Source: Microbacteriaceae bacterium (GTDB taxonomy: Bacteria > Actinomycetota > Actinomycetes > Actinomycetales > Microbacteriaceae). Taken from it: 64,000 nucleotides of DNA. This document shows, one piece after another, positions 8,925 to 17,270 of the stretch (position 1 is its first letter; the number at the start of each line of letters is the position of its first letter). The DNA lies in contig CANBWO010000001.1 in assembly GCA_947373155.1 (NCBI GenBank), positions 48,428 to 112,427 on the forward strand, read 5' to 3'. The notes under the pieces are model-generated. The model ran no database searches. It was not told the DNA's origin and saw nothing but the letters and a program-made list of their open reading frames with translations. A program made the position numbers and the translations under genes.

Positions 8925-9590
8925 CTAGAAGCCCGGGGTTGGCACCGCTCCAGTGAACGAACCACCAAGAACTCGGTTGCCGCCACTGGCAGGGTTAGGG
9001 CGCTCAAAGCTCGGGGCATCCAGGTCGGCTAGCTGCGACTCAATGAATGCCTTTAGCTTTAGGCGGTACTCGCGCTCGTAACTGCGTAGCTCGTGGATGC
9101 TGTGCTCCACCAACGCCTTTTCACGCTCAAAGCGGCTGAACTCTGCCCGCTGAGCGGCTTCGGCTTCGCGAACCAAGCGGGCTGCGGTGGCGTGACCTTC
9201 GGCGATGAGTGCATCGCGCTTGGCCATACCCTCGGCCACGTGCTCATCGTGTAGCTTGCGGGCAAGCTGAAGCAGGTTGTTAGTGTTGCTGGAATCGAGA
9301 GTGCTCGGGTCCGAAACGGCCTCTGGGAACGAGCTTGGAACCACGGTAACTTCTGGGGTGGAAGGAGTCTGAATCTGCGCGACCAGACCGGCACCGCTGC
9401 GCTGCAGCTCGGTGATTCGCCCCTCGGAGGCAAGTAGGCGCTGACGCAAGTCTTCGTTTTCGTGAGTCAGGCGTCGAAGTTCGACCACGATCTCATCCAG
9501 GAAGTCATCGACCTCGTCCTGGTCGTAACCTTCGCGGAATTTAGTCGGCTGGAACCTTTTATTTACAACGTCTTCTGGCGTCAATGGCAT
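8925..9590 (-). CDS. wag31: Cell pole and division scaffold DivIVA (Wag31)
   Basis: Coiled-coil scaffold that marks cell poles and organises polar wall growth in Actinobacteria. The 221-aa protein opens with the membrane-binding DivIVA domain (LTPEDVVNKRFQPTKFREGY, then DQDEVDDFLDEI) and a coiled coil to about residue 65. A low-complexity linker (about 65-105, rich in Ser, Thr and Pro) follows, then a second long coiled coil (about 105-195). Residues 10-16 are NKRFQPT; in mycobacteria a Thr in the linker is a PknA/PknB target, but the equivalent site cannot be assigned here. Order wag31-yggT-sepF matches Rv2145c-Rv2147c. Confidence 0.95.
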   Translation of the reverse strand: MPLTPEDVVNKRFQPTKFREGYDQDEVDDFLDEIVVELRRLTHENEDLRQRLLASEGRITELQRSGAGLVAQIQTPSTPEVTVVPSSFPEAVSDPSTLDSSNTNNLLQLARKLHDEHVAEGMAKRDALIAEGHATAARLVREAEAAQRAEFSRFEREKALVEHSIHELRSYEREYRLKLKAFIESQLADLDAPSFERPNPASGGNRVLGGSFTGAVPTPGF

Positions 9591-9655
9591 GCCTAAAACC
9601 TCATTTTCATGGGAAAGTTATCGGTGCAAGGTTACCCCAAGCGCCCAGCAAATGC

Positions 9656-9943
9656 CTAACCGAGCGAGGACACCAAGCCGCTTAGGATACTCACCAAAAT
9701 CATCGCGATGGTGATACTGAAGTCAAGCCCAAGGCCGCCGATGCGAATGGGTGGAAGAACTTTGCGAAGCAACTTGAGAGTGGAATCTGTAATTGTCATC
9801 ACGATTTCAGCCAGCACCAGCAGGAGTCCGCGCGGCCTAAATTGCCGATTCAAAGACAAAATCAGGTCGAGCCCGAATCTTGCCAGCAAGGCGTAAAAAT
9901 ACAGCGATAGCAGAAAGCCAAGCACAGCAAAAATAATGTGCAT
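9656..9943 (-). CDS. YggT family membrane protein
   Basis: Small integral membrane protein, 95 aa, with two hydrophobic segments (about 1-22 and 70-92) around a basic region and the family stretch FRPRGLLLVLAEIVMTITD, then LRKVLPPIRIGGLGLDFS. YggT proteins sit between sepF and divIVA in Gram-positives and are linked to division or osmotic tolerance, but the molecular role is unknown. The ATG at 9943 lies 12 bases after the sepF stop without a clear Shine-Dalgarno. Confidence 0.9.
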   Translation of the reverse strand: MHIIFAVLGFLLSLYFYALLARFGLDLILSLNRQFRPRGLLLVLAEIVMTITDSTLKLLRKVLPPIRIGGLGLDFSITIAMILVSILSGLVSSLG

Positions 9944-9955
9944 GGTGAAGCTGGA

Positions 9956-10393
9956 TTACGGACGAATGATTAGGTCGTCGCTGGCAGAATCGCCCAGCTC
10001 TTCGTCTTCGTCGCTGACCGAGACGTGGGTAGGGCCCAGCACGAAAACCTTTGCGGTAACGCGCTTGATGTTGCCATCCAAGCCTTCTTTAAGACCAGCG
10101 ATGAAGTGAACCATGTGACTTGCGTCCACGTCGTTCAGGTCTGACATGTTGATGATTACAGGAATGCCCTCACGGAAAACTGCAGCAATGGAGGCAGCCT
10201 CTTTGTAAGACTTTGGCTGGAAGGTGACGATTTCACTGATGTCGCCAGCTGCACGGCGAACGGATCGAGCTGGAAGTCGGGTCACATTGGCGCGACTTGC
10301 TGCCGGTGCGGCTGCCTGAGTTGGGTATGCCTGGTTGCTGTCTTGGCCGAAACCAAACCAGCCCATGGCGCGCGATGCGATGTTGTCCGACAT
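9956..10393 (-). CDS. sepF: Cell division protein SepF
   Basis: Membrane anchor and partner of FtsZ. The first 12 or so residues (MSDNIASRAMGWFG) form the amphipathic membrane-binding start, followed by a disordered linker to about 65 and the conserved SepF domain from EIVTFQPKSYKEAASIA to the end, including VIINMSDLNDVDASHMVHF. The protein has 145 aa. I chose the ATG at 10393 because TTAGGAG precedes it; an upstream in-frame start would add residues with no family match. In mycobacteria SepF is the essential FtsZ anchor, and here the FtsZ C-terminal binding tail is well kept. Confidence 0.95.
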   Translation of the reverse strand: MSDNIASRAMGWFGFGQDSNQAYPTQAAAPAASRANVTRLPARSVRRAAGDISEIVTFQPKSYKEAASIAAVFREGIPVIINMSDLNDVDASHMVHFIAGLKEGLDGNIKRVTAKVFVLGPTHVSVSDEDEELGDSASDDLIIRP

Positions 10394-10441
10394 AAAGACT
10401 CCTAAAACTTGTGGTTCAAAAACAGAACTCAATTCAGGTTA

Positions 10442-11152
10442 TTAGTTGTATTGCCGTGGACCCGTGATTGCCGTTCCGATGCGTAGGTGTGTCGCACCGT
10501 ACTGTATCGCTATCCCGAAATCTCCGGACATCCCGGCCGAAATCAGGTTCGCCTGCGGTTTTAGTGTTTTTAGCGTCTCGGACGCCATTCGGATGCGCTC
10601 AAAATCGGCCTCCGCCTCGTTATCGAGCGATGCCACACCCATAACGCCCACCAGATTAACTCCGGGCGCTTCTAATACTTCGGTGGCGAATTGGCTCAGT
10701 GCCGCTGGCTGGATTCCGCCGCGTTCCGGGTCGTCGGTGAGGTTGAGCTCGATAAAAACATCGATGTCTTTGAAATCTTCAACCGCACGCTTTTTGGCGG
10801 TCTCCTTCACCAGTGCGCCAAGGAGGGACTGGCGGTCTAGTGAGTGGATTGCCGATGCGTACGAAAGCACACTCTTGACCTTGTTGGATTGCAACTGACC
10901 AACAAAATGCCAGCGATGTTCAGGTACGACGTGTTCCAAAACCTGGGCGGCTTTGGGACCGGCTTCTTGGTCTTTGTTTTCGCCAAAGTCTCTGGCACCT
11001 AAATCCAGCAGGTCTAAAACCAACTTGGCCGAGTGAAACTTGGTCACCACAATTGTCGTGACGTCGGCTTCCTTGCGATTAGCCGCTGCAATCGCCTGCG
11101 CTACTTGGCTTTTTACAGCGTGGTAGCGTTCGGCAAGTTGCTGATCAACCAA
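10442..11152 (-). CDS. yggS: YggS family pyridoxal phosphate homeostasis protein
   Basis: PLP-binding, alanine racemase-like barrel protein (COG0325) that helps keep free PLP and amino acid pools balanced; 236 aa. The PLP lysine is Lys38 in IVVTKFHSAK, with family blocks FGENKDQEAGPK, WHFVGQLQSNKVKSV and the phosphate-binding region MSGDFGIAIQYGATHLRIG. It begins with TTG at 11152, ten bases after the ftsZ stop. No other start in that space keeps the family N-terminus. The M. tuberculosis order has yfiH between yggS and ftsZ; that gene is absent here. Confidence 0.92.
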   Translation of the reverse strand: MVDQQLAERYHAVKSQVAQAIAAANRKEADVTTIVVTKFHSAKLVLDLLDLGARDFGENKDQEAGPKAAQVLEHVVPEHRWHFVGQLQSNKVKSVLSYASAIHSLDRQSLLGALVKETAKKRAVEDFKDIDVFIELNLTDDPERGGIQPAALSQFATEVLEAPGVNLVGVMGVASLDNEAEADFERIRMASETLKTLKPQANLISAGMSGDFGIAIQYGATHLRIGTAITGPRQYN

Positions 11153-11161
11153 TTTTCAGGC

Positions 11162-12346
11162 TTAGCGCAGGAAGTTTGGCAAGTCGAGGTCGTCGCCCCA
11201 GAGCGAACCCGGCTTCTTAGCTGGCTCTTCGTCGACCACTGGAATGGCAGAGGTGATTGGATCTGCTTCGTCCTCAGAGGTAACCAAGAAGGAACCCAAA
11301 CCGGATGCAACCGGGGTCTCTGCAACTGCCGGAGCCGGGGTTGCAGGAGCGGTAGGGGCGGCAAATACTCCGCGTTCGGCCTTGCGGTAGCTTGGGCTTC
11401 CGCTGTCGAAACCGGCCGCGATAACGGTGATGCGAACTTCGTCGCCCAGAGTGTCATCGATGGTGGAACCGAAGATGATGTTTGCTTCCTTGCTTACAAC
11501 CTCGGAGACCAGACGAGCGGCCTCATCGATTTCGTGTAGGCCTAGGTCAGAAGCACCTGCAATCTGCAGCAGAACGCCGTGGGCGCCTTCGATGCTGGCT
11601 TCGAGAAGCGGGTTTGACACCGCAATTTCGGCCGCACGAATCGCACGGTGTTCACCCTTGGCAGTACCGATACCCATGAGGGCGCTTCCCGCACCCTGCA
11701 TAACGGATTTGACGTCGTTGAAGTCCACGTTGATCAGACCAGGAGTGGTGATTAGGTCGGTGATGCCCTGGACGCCGGCACGAAGCACGTCGTCGGCGAT
11801 CTTGAAGGCCTCGATGGCAGAGACGGTCTTGTTGTTCATCTCTAGGAGTCGCTGGTTAGGAACAACAATCAGGGTGTCTACTTCGGCGCGAAGGCTTTCG
11901 ATGCCGTTCTCGGCCTGCTCGGCACGACGCTTGCCTTCAAAGTTGAATGGGCGGGTAACGACACCCACGGTTAGTGCGCCAAGCTTCTTGGCGATGCGAG
12001 CAACTACCGGAGCAGCTCCGGTTCCGGTTCCGCCACCCTCGCCGGCAGAAACAAAGACCATGTCGGCACCCTTGATGGCAGCCTCGATTTCGTCCTCGTG
12101 TTCTTCGGCAGCACGACGACCGATTTCCGGGTCGGCTCCGGCGCCGAGACCGCGAGTTAGGTCGCGTCCGATGTCGAGTTTGACGTGCGCCTCGCTCATG
12201 AGCAACTGCTGGGCATCGGTGTTGATGGCAATGAACTCAACGCCGCGCAAGTCGGCATCGATCATGCGGTTCAGCGCGTTTACGCCGCCGCCGCCTACTC
12301 CCACAACCTTGATTACGGCTAGGTAGTTGCTAGTCAAGCCACTCAT
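11162..12346 (-). CDS. ftsZ: Cell division GTPase FtsZ
   Basis: Tubulin-like GTPase that forms the division ring, 394 aa. The GTP-binding signature GGGTGTG is at residues 104-110, with [15 protein letters not shown] at 15-29 and the T7 loop [11 protein letters not shown]. After a linker (about 320-380) the protein ends in [10 protein letters not shown], the C-terminal peptide that binds SepF and other partners. The ATG at 12346 has a strong TTGGAGG. A 149-base gap to ftsQ holds a promoter region with a motif also seen upstream of a MerR gene at 43477, so ftsZ is probably transcribed from its own promoter as well as from the dcw operon. Confidence 0.99.
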   Translation of the reverse strand: MSGLTSNYLAVIKVVGVGGGGVNALNRMIDADLRGVEFIAINTDAQQLLMSEAHVKLDIGRDLTRGLGAGADPEIGRRAAEEHEDEIEAAIKGADMVFVSAGEGGGTGTGAAPVVARIAKKLGALTVGVVTRPFNFEGKRRAEQAENGIESLRAEVDTLIVVPNQRLLEMNNKTVSAIEAFKIADDVLRAGVQGITDLITTPGLINVDFNDVKSVMQGAGSALMGIGTAKGEHRAIRAAEIAVSNPLLEASIEGAHGVLLQIAGASDLGLHEIDEAARLVSEVVSKEANIIFGSTIDDTLGDEVRITVIAAGFDSGSPSYRKAERGVFAAPTAPATPAPAVAETPVASGLGSFLVTSEDEADPITSAIPVVDEEPAKKPGSLWGDDLDLPNFLR

Positions 12347-12398
12347 TTATTTCCTCCAACTAGTGCAGTGATACAGGTAACTAATCTCCAAAAGCCTC

Positions 12399-12426
12399 AA
12401 GTTAAGCCTGAAACTTAGGGTTTAAC
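12399..12426 (-). promoter_or_regulatory. Candidate regulator-binding region upstream of ftsZ
   Basis: In the 149-base gap between ftsQ and ftsZ lies an inverted repeat AAGTT (12399-12403) and AACTT (12412-12416), eight bases apart, followed by aaacttagggtttaac (12411-12426). A very similar string, aaacttaaaggttcaag, lies upstream of the MerR gene (43546-43562). The FtsR-type MerR regulator activates ftsZ in Corynebacterium (established knowledge), and its homologue is encoded at 43689-44390. Assigning this site to it is inference. Confidence 0.4.
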
Positions 12427-12495
12427 CCGTTTTTGTACCTGCGCCAGAAAGGTAAATGGCTTACACCTGCAAATAGCGCAAGCGCTTAGGCGTGT

Positions 12496-13452
12496 CTAAA
12501 AATTTCCGTACCGAACCGTAGGGGTCTTCGGCGAGGACACGTCGAAAACGAGTGAGTTCTTCGACTTGGTGTTGGCCATCAACGCGGCCAGCACCTTGCT
12601 CTTGAGAATGGAATTCGAAGAATCTCCCCAGAGAATCTGCCGATTTGCTATCCCCCGAAGGCGAATTCGAACATCGTCTTTGGACGTTGCCTGGATGCTG
12701 TAAATCTTTGGAAAAACATCTACCGGCATGGCAAGAAGAACATCGATGGCAGCCCGATAGTTAGCGTTATCGTGCGGGTCTCCGTTTACCAACACTCGCG
12801 GGTATCGCCCTAGTGCCTTGGTCGGCTCGATTTGCACACCGGCGGGGTCGTAAAGGTAGTCGGTTCCGCCCAGGTTCACGATGCCGATCGGCTGGCGTTC
12901 CATGAGCACAATCTGCAAGGTGTGCGGTGGAAGGCTCACCGTGGTGAAACTCTCGATCAGCGGGAACGAAGCCAAACGTTGCTGAATCTGGGTATCGCTG
13001 ACCATGGTCAACGGAGTGCCGATCAGAGACTTGACTGCATTTTTAACCGTTTCGGCCTTTACTCGGTGGGCACCCACCACATCGATGCTCTGGATCGCCA
13101 GCATTGGAGTAAACATGGTGGCAAGCACCAAACCAACCAACGCTAAAAGCGATACGGCACCGGAAGACACCAAAATCACGCGGGTTCGGTTTCCGCCAGT
13201 AAACCTGCGAACTTCTCGGCGTTGGGCACGAGTTGCTTCTCGCCTTTGTTTGGCATCGAATGCCGCGAGGCGACCCAGCCTTGCGCTCTCCTGTTTGAGT
13301 TTGGTTGGGCTCGCCGAACTTCTTACTGCGGCTTTTACCGGAACCTTGGCCGAACTTTTTGCCGAGCCCTTTGCCGCTGGCCTAGCCGATGGTTTGCCCT
13401 GAGCCGCCGGTTTGGCAGCTTTTTGGCCACCGGGAATATGAGGTCTTTTCAC
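12496..13452 (-). CDS. ftsQ: Cell division protein FtsQ/DivIB
   Basis: Bitopic septum protein bridging FtsB/FtsL with the septal wall synthase. The 318-aa protein has an unusually basic, Ala/Lys-rich cytoplasmic tail (about 1-90, with repeats like PAAKGSAKSSAKVPVK), one membrane helix (about 93-115, VILVSSGAVSLLALVGLVLA), then the POTRA domain (from IQSIDVVGAHRVKAETV) and the FtsQ domain. The GTG start at 13452 lies four bases after the murC stop. The basic tail may contact DNA or membrane, which is inference from composition only. Confidence 0.92.
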   Translation of the reverse strand: MKRPHIPGGQKAAKPAAQGKPSARPAAKGSAKSSAKVPVKAAVRSSASPTKLKQESARLGRLAAFDAKQRREATRAQRREVRRFTGGNRTRVILVSSGAVSLLALVGLVLATMFTPMLAIQSIDVVGAHRVKAETVKNAVKSLIGTPLTMVSDTQIQQRLASFPLIESFTTVSLPPHTLQIVLMERQPIGIVNLGGTDYLYDPAGVQIEPTKALGRYPRVLVNGDPHDNANYRAAIDVLLAMPVDVFPKIYSIQATSKDDVRIRLRGIANRQILWGDSSNSILKSKVLAALMANTKSKNSLVFDVSSPKTPTVRYGNF

Positions 13453-13456
13453 AGAC

Positions 13457-14845
13457 TCAAGCCTTTAGTGCGGCAAGCAGCTCGGGAACCATGCGGTAGA
13501 CATCTCCGCAACCCATAGTGATGATGAAGTCTCCTGGCTGGGCCAACGCAGCGGCAACGGCAGGGGCATCTGCCCAAAGCGGTACGTAATGAACCTTTGA
13601 CTTGTCATCGAAGGAATCGGAAACCAAAGCTCCGGTGACTCCCGGTTCTGGATCCTCACGAGCGGCATAGATGTCTAACACCACTACCTGATCGCTTGCG
13701 GCCAGCGCCTGGGCGAACTCGCGCTTCATGAGTCGGGTCCTGCTGAAAAGGTGTGGCTGGAAAACCGTAATCAACTTGCCAGAGCCAACCACTGCACGGG
13801 CCGCCTTCAAGGCTGCCGCTACCTCGGTGGGGTGATGGGCAAAGTCGTCGTAAACCTTGACCTCGCGCACCTCACCGTGAAGCTCGAACCGGCGCTCGGT
13901 GCCACCAAAGTTCTCGATACCTGCGAGGGCGGCCTGGGCATCAAACCCAAGGCCAACTAGCACGGCCAGGGCTCCGGCAGCATTGATGGCATTGTGCTCG
14001 CCCGGAACCTGAAGGCTGGCGCTAAGAGTATTACCGGCAACTAAGACGTCGAAGTTCACCTTGGCACCCGAGGCGTCGATACGGGTTAGTTGAACCTCTG
14101 AGCCATCGGCCTTACCGAAACCAATAATGCGCTTATTCGTTAGCAGCTTGGTCACTCGAACCGCACCAGGGTCATCGGTGCTGATCGCAACAAAATCTTT
14201 GGCCCCTTGAGCGAACTTGGCGAATTCAGCTTCAAATGCCTCAAGTGATCCATAGTGGTCCAGGTGATCCGGATCTACGTTGGTGATAAGCGCAACGGCA
14301 GTGTCATAGTGCAAGAAAGAGCCGTCGGATTCGTCTGCCTCAATCACAAAAAGGTTGGAACTTCCGGCAGCCGAGCTGGCTCCCAGTGCGGCAATCACTC
14401 CACCGTTCACAAAACTTGGGTCCTCGCCCAAAGCCAAAAGCGCGGTGATGACCATTCCAGTGCTGGTGGTCTTGCCGTGAGCGCCAGCAACCGCAATGAG
14501 TTTCTTCTTGGTGGTCAGGTATGCCAAGGCCTGGGAGCGATGAATCACAGGGATTTCGCGTTCTTTAGCCAACAGGTATTCGGGGTTGGTGGGCCAAAGT
14601 GCACTGGTAACCACAACTGTGTCTGGGTTACCAAGGTGGGCCGCGTCGTGGCCGATGTGAATGATGGCGCCGAGGTCCCTTAGCGCAGCCACGTTTGAGG
14701 TGTCACGCAAGTCGGAGCCGGTTACCTTGTGACCCATTCCAAGCAATATTCTTGCGATTCCGCTCATTCCGGAACCACCGATGCCAATGAAGTGCACGGT
14801 TCCCAGATCGTCTGGTACCGGCTGTGAAAAATCAGGTTTGATCAT
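13457..14845 (-). CDS. murC: UDP-N-acetylmuramate--L-alanine ligase
   Basis: Adds L-Ala to UDP-MurNAc, the first amino acid of the peptidoglycan stem. The 462-aa Mur ligase has the N-terminal [19 protein letters not shown], the ATP loop [13 protein letters not shown] (about 118-130), the central [17 protein letters not shown], and the C-terminal [19 protein letters not shown] that is specific to MurC. The ATG is at 14845. It is followed four bases later by ftsQ and preceded by murG after 41 bases, the standard actinobacterial order. Confidence 0.98.
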   Translation of the reverse strand: MIKPDFSQPVPDDLGTVHFIGIGGSGMSGIARILLGMGHKVTGSDLRDTSNVAALRDLGAIIHIGHDAAHLGNPDTVVVTSALWPTNPEYLLAKEREIPVIHRSQALAYLTTKKKLIAVAGAHGKTTSTGMVITALLALGEDPSFVNGGVIAALGASSAAGSSNLFVIEADESDGSFLHYDTAVALITNVDPDHLDHYGSLEAFEAEFAKFAQGAKDFVAISTDDPGAVRVTKLLTNKRIIGFGKADGSEVQLTRIDASGAKVNFDVLVAGNTLSASLQVPGEHNAINAAGALAVLVGLGFDAQAALAGIENFGGTERRFELHGEVREVKVYDDFAHHPTEVAAALKAARAVVGSGKLITVFQPHLFSRTRLMKREFAQALAASDQVVVLDIYAAREDPEPGVTGALVSDSFDDKSKVHYVPLWADAPAVAAALAQPGDFIITMGCGDVYRMVPELLAALKA

Positions 14846-14886
14846 TGGATTCCTTGATGCGCGAGGTTGCTAAGAAAAGACTAGAA

Positions 14887-15984
14887 CTAGATGTTGTTCT
14901 TGCTTGGACCCAACACGCTGTGCACGAGGTTCAGTAGGCGTTGTGCGCCGTCTTTCACGCCAACAGTTTTGGCGGCGGTTGCCATTTGGTTTCGCTTGCG
15001 CGAATTGGAGACCAGCGGAATCAAGTTGTCCTGCACATATTCCAAGGTGAAATCGGCATCAAGGCACATGAGGCCGCCCGAAGCAGCCAATAGGTCTGCC
15101 ACGTTGAAGCGCTGCTCCCCGTTTCCCACCGGATAGGGAACGTAGACTGCCGGCAAACCAACTGCGGCAAACTCGCTAACCGTAGCTGACCCTGCCCGGC
15201 AAACCGCAAAGTCCGCGGCAGTGATGGCTAGGTCCATGCGGTCGCAGTATTTAACCCGAACGTAGTCTTGGGTTTCAACCGGGTCTAGTTCGCTCCGTTC
15301 ACCTGTGATGTGAAGTACCTGAATCCCTGCGTTTTTCAGCACGACTCGGGCGGCATCGATGGTTTCATTGAGCCTTTTTGCCCCTAGGGAACCGCCGGTA
15401 ACCAAAAGCGTTGTGGTGCTCTCGTCTAGTCCAAAGTGAGCTCTGGCGGCCACCCTATCTGCCATCGAGATACCTTCGGCAAGTTTGGCAACCTCGGGGC
15501 GCAGTGGCATTCCAACAAATGTGGCGCGAGGCAGCTTAGTGTTTTTGAACGCCACACCAACCCCCGATGCGGTTCGAGCAGCCCAACGATTGGCAAGGCC
15601 CGGCAAAGCGTTGGCCTCGTGAATAATCACCGGAATACTCAATGCCTTTGCGGCCGAATATGCGGGGGCGCTGGCGTAGCCGCCAAAGCCAACCACTACA
15701 TCGATGCGGTTTTCCTTTAGGTAGCCGGATACTTTGGCAACCATGGCACGGTAGCGCAGCGGAAACCTGAAAGTAGCTGCATTTAGGTGACGTGGGAACG
15801 GCAACCGGTCTACGGTCAAAAGCTGATAACCGCGCTCGGGAACCAAACGACTCTCAAGCCCTTCCACTGTTCCCAGCGCAAAGATTTTGGAGTCTGGTTC
15901 TAGCTCAGAAATTTTGTCGGCTAGGGCCAGCAATGGGTTTACGTGCCCCGCGGTCCCGCCACCGGCAAGCAAATAATTTGTCAT
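14887..15984 (-). CDS. murG: UDP-GlcNAc:undecaprenyl-PP-MurNAc-pentapeptide GlcNAc transferase
   Basis: Membrane-associated glycosyltransferase that turns lipid I into lipid II; 365 aa. The first glycine-rich loop is LLAGGGTAGHVNPLLALAD (4-22), followed by GFGGYASAPAYSAAKAL and HEANALPGLANR in the acceptor domain, and LVTGGSLGAKRLNE and CRAGSATVSEFAAVGLPAV in the UDP-GlcNAc domain. ATG at 15984 overlaps the ftsW stop by four bases (ATGA), so it is translationally coupled to ftsW. Confidence 0.98.
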   Translation of the reverse strand: MTNYLLAGGGTAGHVNPLLALADKISELEPDSKIFALGTVEGLESRLVPERGYQLLTVDRLPFPRHLNAATFRFPLRYRAMVAKVSGYLKENRIDVVVGFGGYASAPAYSAAKALSIPVIIHEANALPGLANRWAARTASGVGVAFKNTKLPRATFVGMPLRPEVAKLAEGISMADRVAARAHFGLDESTTTLLVTGGSLGAKRLNETIDAARVVLKNAGIQVLHITGERSELDPVETQDYVRVKYCDRMDLAITAADFAVCRAGSATVSEFAAVGLPAVYVPYPVGNGEQRFNVADLLAASGGLMCLDADFTLEYVQDNLIPLVSNSRKRNQMATAAKTVGVKDGAQRLLNLVHSVLGPSKNNI

Positions 15985-17270
15985 CTCCGCGCCACCGCGA
16001 CTCGCCTGGTGGGTGCCACGCCAAGCTGTAGGTGATTTTCCCTCTCAAAAGACAGGCAAACCCCAATAGCCAAAAGACCCGAAATCAGCGATGATCCACC
16101 TGCAGTAATCAACGGGAGCGGAACACCTAGCACGGGCAGAATGGTCAACACCACGGAGATGTTTACAAAGGCCTGGAAAATAATCCAGATGGTGATACCC
16201 ATGATTACGCTTCTGGAAAAATCATCCTGGCTTCGACGATAAATGCGGATCAGGGAATAACCCAACACCACAAACAGTCCGATCACCATGCTGGCCCCAA
16301 GCAGACCGGTTTCCTCACCGATGATGGCGAAGATGTAGTCATTTTGCACTTCGGGAATCCAACCCCACTTGAGTTTGGATAGCCCTAGCCCGACCCCGGT
16401 TAGGTGACCGGCGGCCAATGCCCAGATTCCGTGTTGCGACTGCCAGGTATAAAGGTTTAGTGGGTCTGAATCCGGGTTAAGCCAAGCGGTGAATCGACCG
16501 GTGCGGTTACCTCGAAGCTGGATTAGCGCAATCACGCCGAGGGCTGTTACGCCCAAAGGCAGAGCAAGGTGGCGCTCAGGAATGCCACCCAACCAAATCA
16601 AGAGGAATGCCACCGCGGCCATAATCAGGGCGGTACCCAAGTCCTGGCCAAACACCACAAATGCGATTGGTACCAGCGGAACTATTCCCACGGTGCGAAG
16701 GTATGGCCAGCCCTCGTAAATTCGATCCTTGTTTACCACGATTACGCGACTGAGCTCGAGAATCATAGCCAACTTGCTGAACTCCGAAGGCTGAAAAGTA
16801 AGCGCGCCAATCTTTAGCCAAGAATGGTTTCCATTCACGTTGATGCCAAGCGGGGTGAGTGTCAGCGCCTGAATAACCGAAGCGCCAATCCAAGCGGTAC
16901 GGCTCCAACGCCAATAAACCTGCACCGGTACAACTGACGCACCGACCAGCAAGGCCAAACCGATTGCGGCAAAACCAAACTGTCTCCAAAAAATCGCGTA
17001 GGCATTGTCATCTGATTTGATGGCAATGATGGTGCTGGATGACAGCACCATAACCAAACCGATTACCAAGATGAATAAAGTGACGCCCAGAGTCAGATTG
17101 AACTGGAGCGACTGAAAACGGAAAGCCCTGGAGAAGAACCCGCGTATTCCTTGCACACCGGCGGCAACATTCAGCACCTGCGCGGGCTTTTTGGCGTTTT
17201 TTGCTTTCGGGGCAACTCTAGAGTTTCGGCCATTCTGTGGTGGTCGGCTTGGAGTGTTAGTTCTAGCCAT
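15981..17270 (-). CDS. ftsW: Lipid II polymerase FtsW (SEDS family)
   Basis: Polytopic SEDS glycosyltransferase that polymerises glycan strands at the septum with FtsI. From ATG 17270 the protein has 429 aa with a basic Ala/Pro/Lys-rich N-terminal tail of about 60 residues and about ten membrane helices. Conserved pieces include the Asp-bearing VFGQDLGTALIMAAVAFLL, LKWGWIPEVQNDYIFAIIGE (the SEDS motif region), and VPLPLITAGGSSLISGLLAI. I prefer ATG 17270, which overlaps the murD stop by one base (TAATG) with GGGGGAAAA upstream, over an ATG 36 bases earlier inside murD. Confidence 0.96.
   Translation of the reverse strand: MARTNTPSRPPQNGRNSRVAPKAKNAKKPAQVLNVAAGVQGIRGFFSRAFRFQSLQFNLTLGVTLFILVIGLVMVLSSSTIIAIKSDDNAYAIFWRQFGFAAIGLALLVGASVVPVQVYWRWSRTAWIGASVIQALTLTPLGINVNGNHSWLKIGALTFQPSEFSKLAMILELSRVIVVNKDRIYEGWPYLRTVGIVPLVPIAFVVFGQDLGTALIMAAVAFLLIWLGGIPERHLALPLGVTALGVIALIQLRGNRTGRFTAWLNPDSDPLNLYTWQSQHGIWALAAGHLTGVGLGLSKLKWGWIPEVQNDYIFAIIGEETGLLGASMVIGLFVVLGYSLIRIYRRSQDDFSRSVIMGITIWIIFQAFVNISVVLTILPVLGVPLPLITAGGSSLISGLLAIGVCLSFERENHLQLGVAPTRRVAVARR

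Noticed and set aside
8909..9019. N-terminal extension of LspA
   Set aside because: It overlaps wag31, carries no signal or family similarity, and LspA of normal length starts at 8908.
11427..12326. Long open frame on the plus strand opposite ftsZ
   Set aside because: It is the complement of a strongly conserved gene; composition is Ser/Arg-rich, typical of antisense frames, with no ribosome site or family motif.
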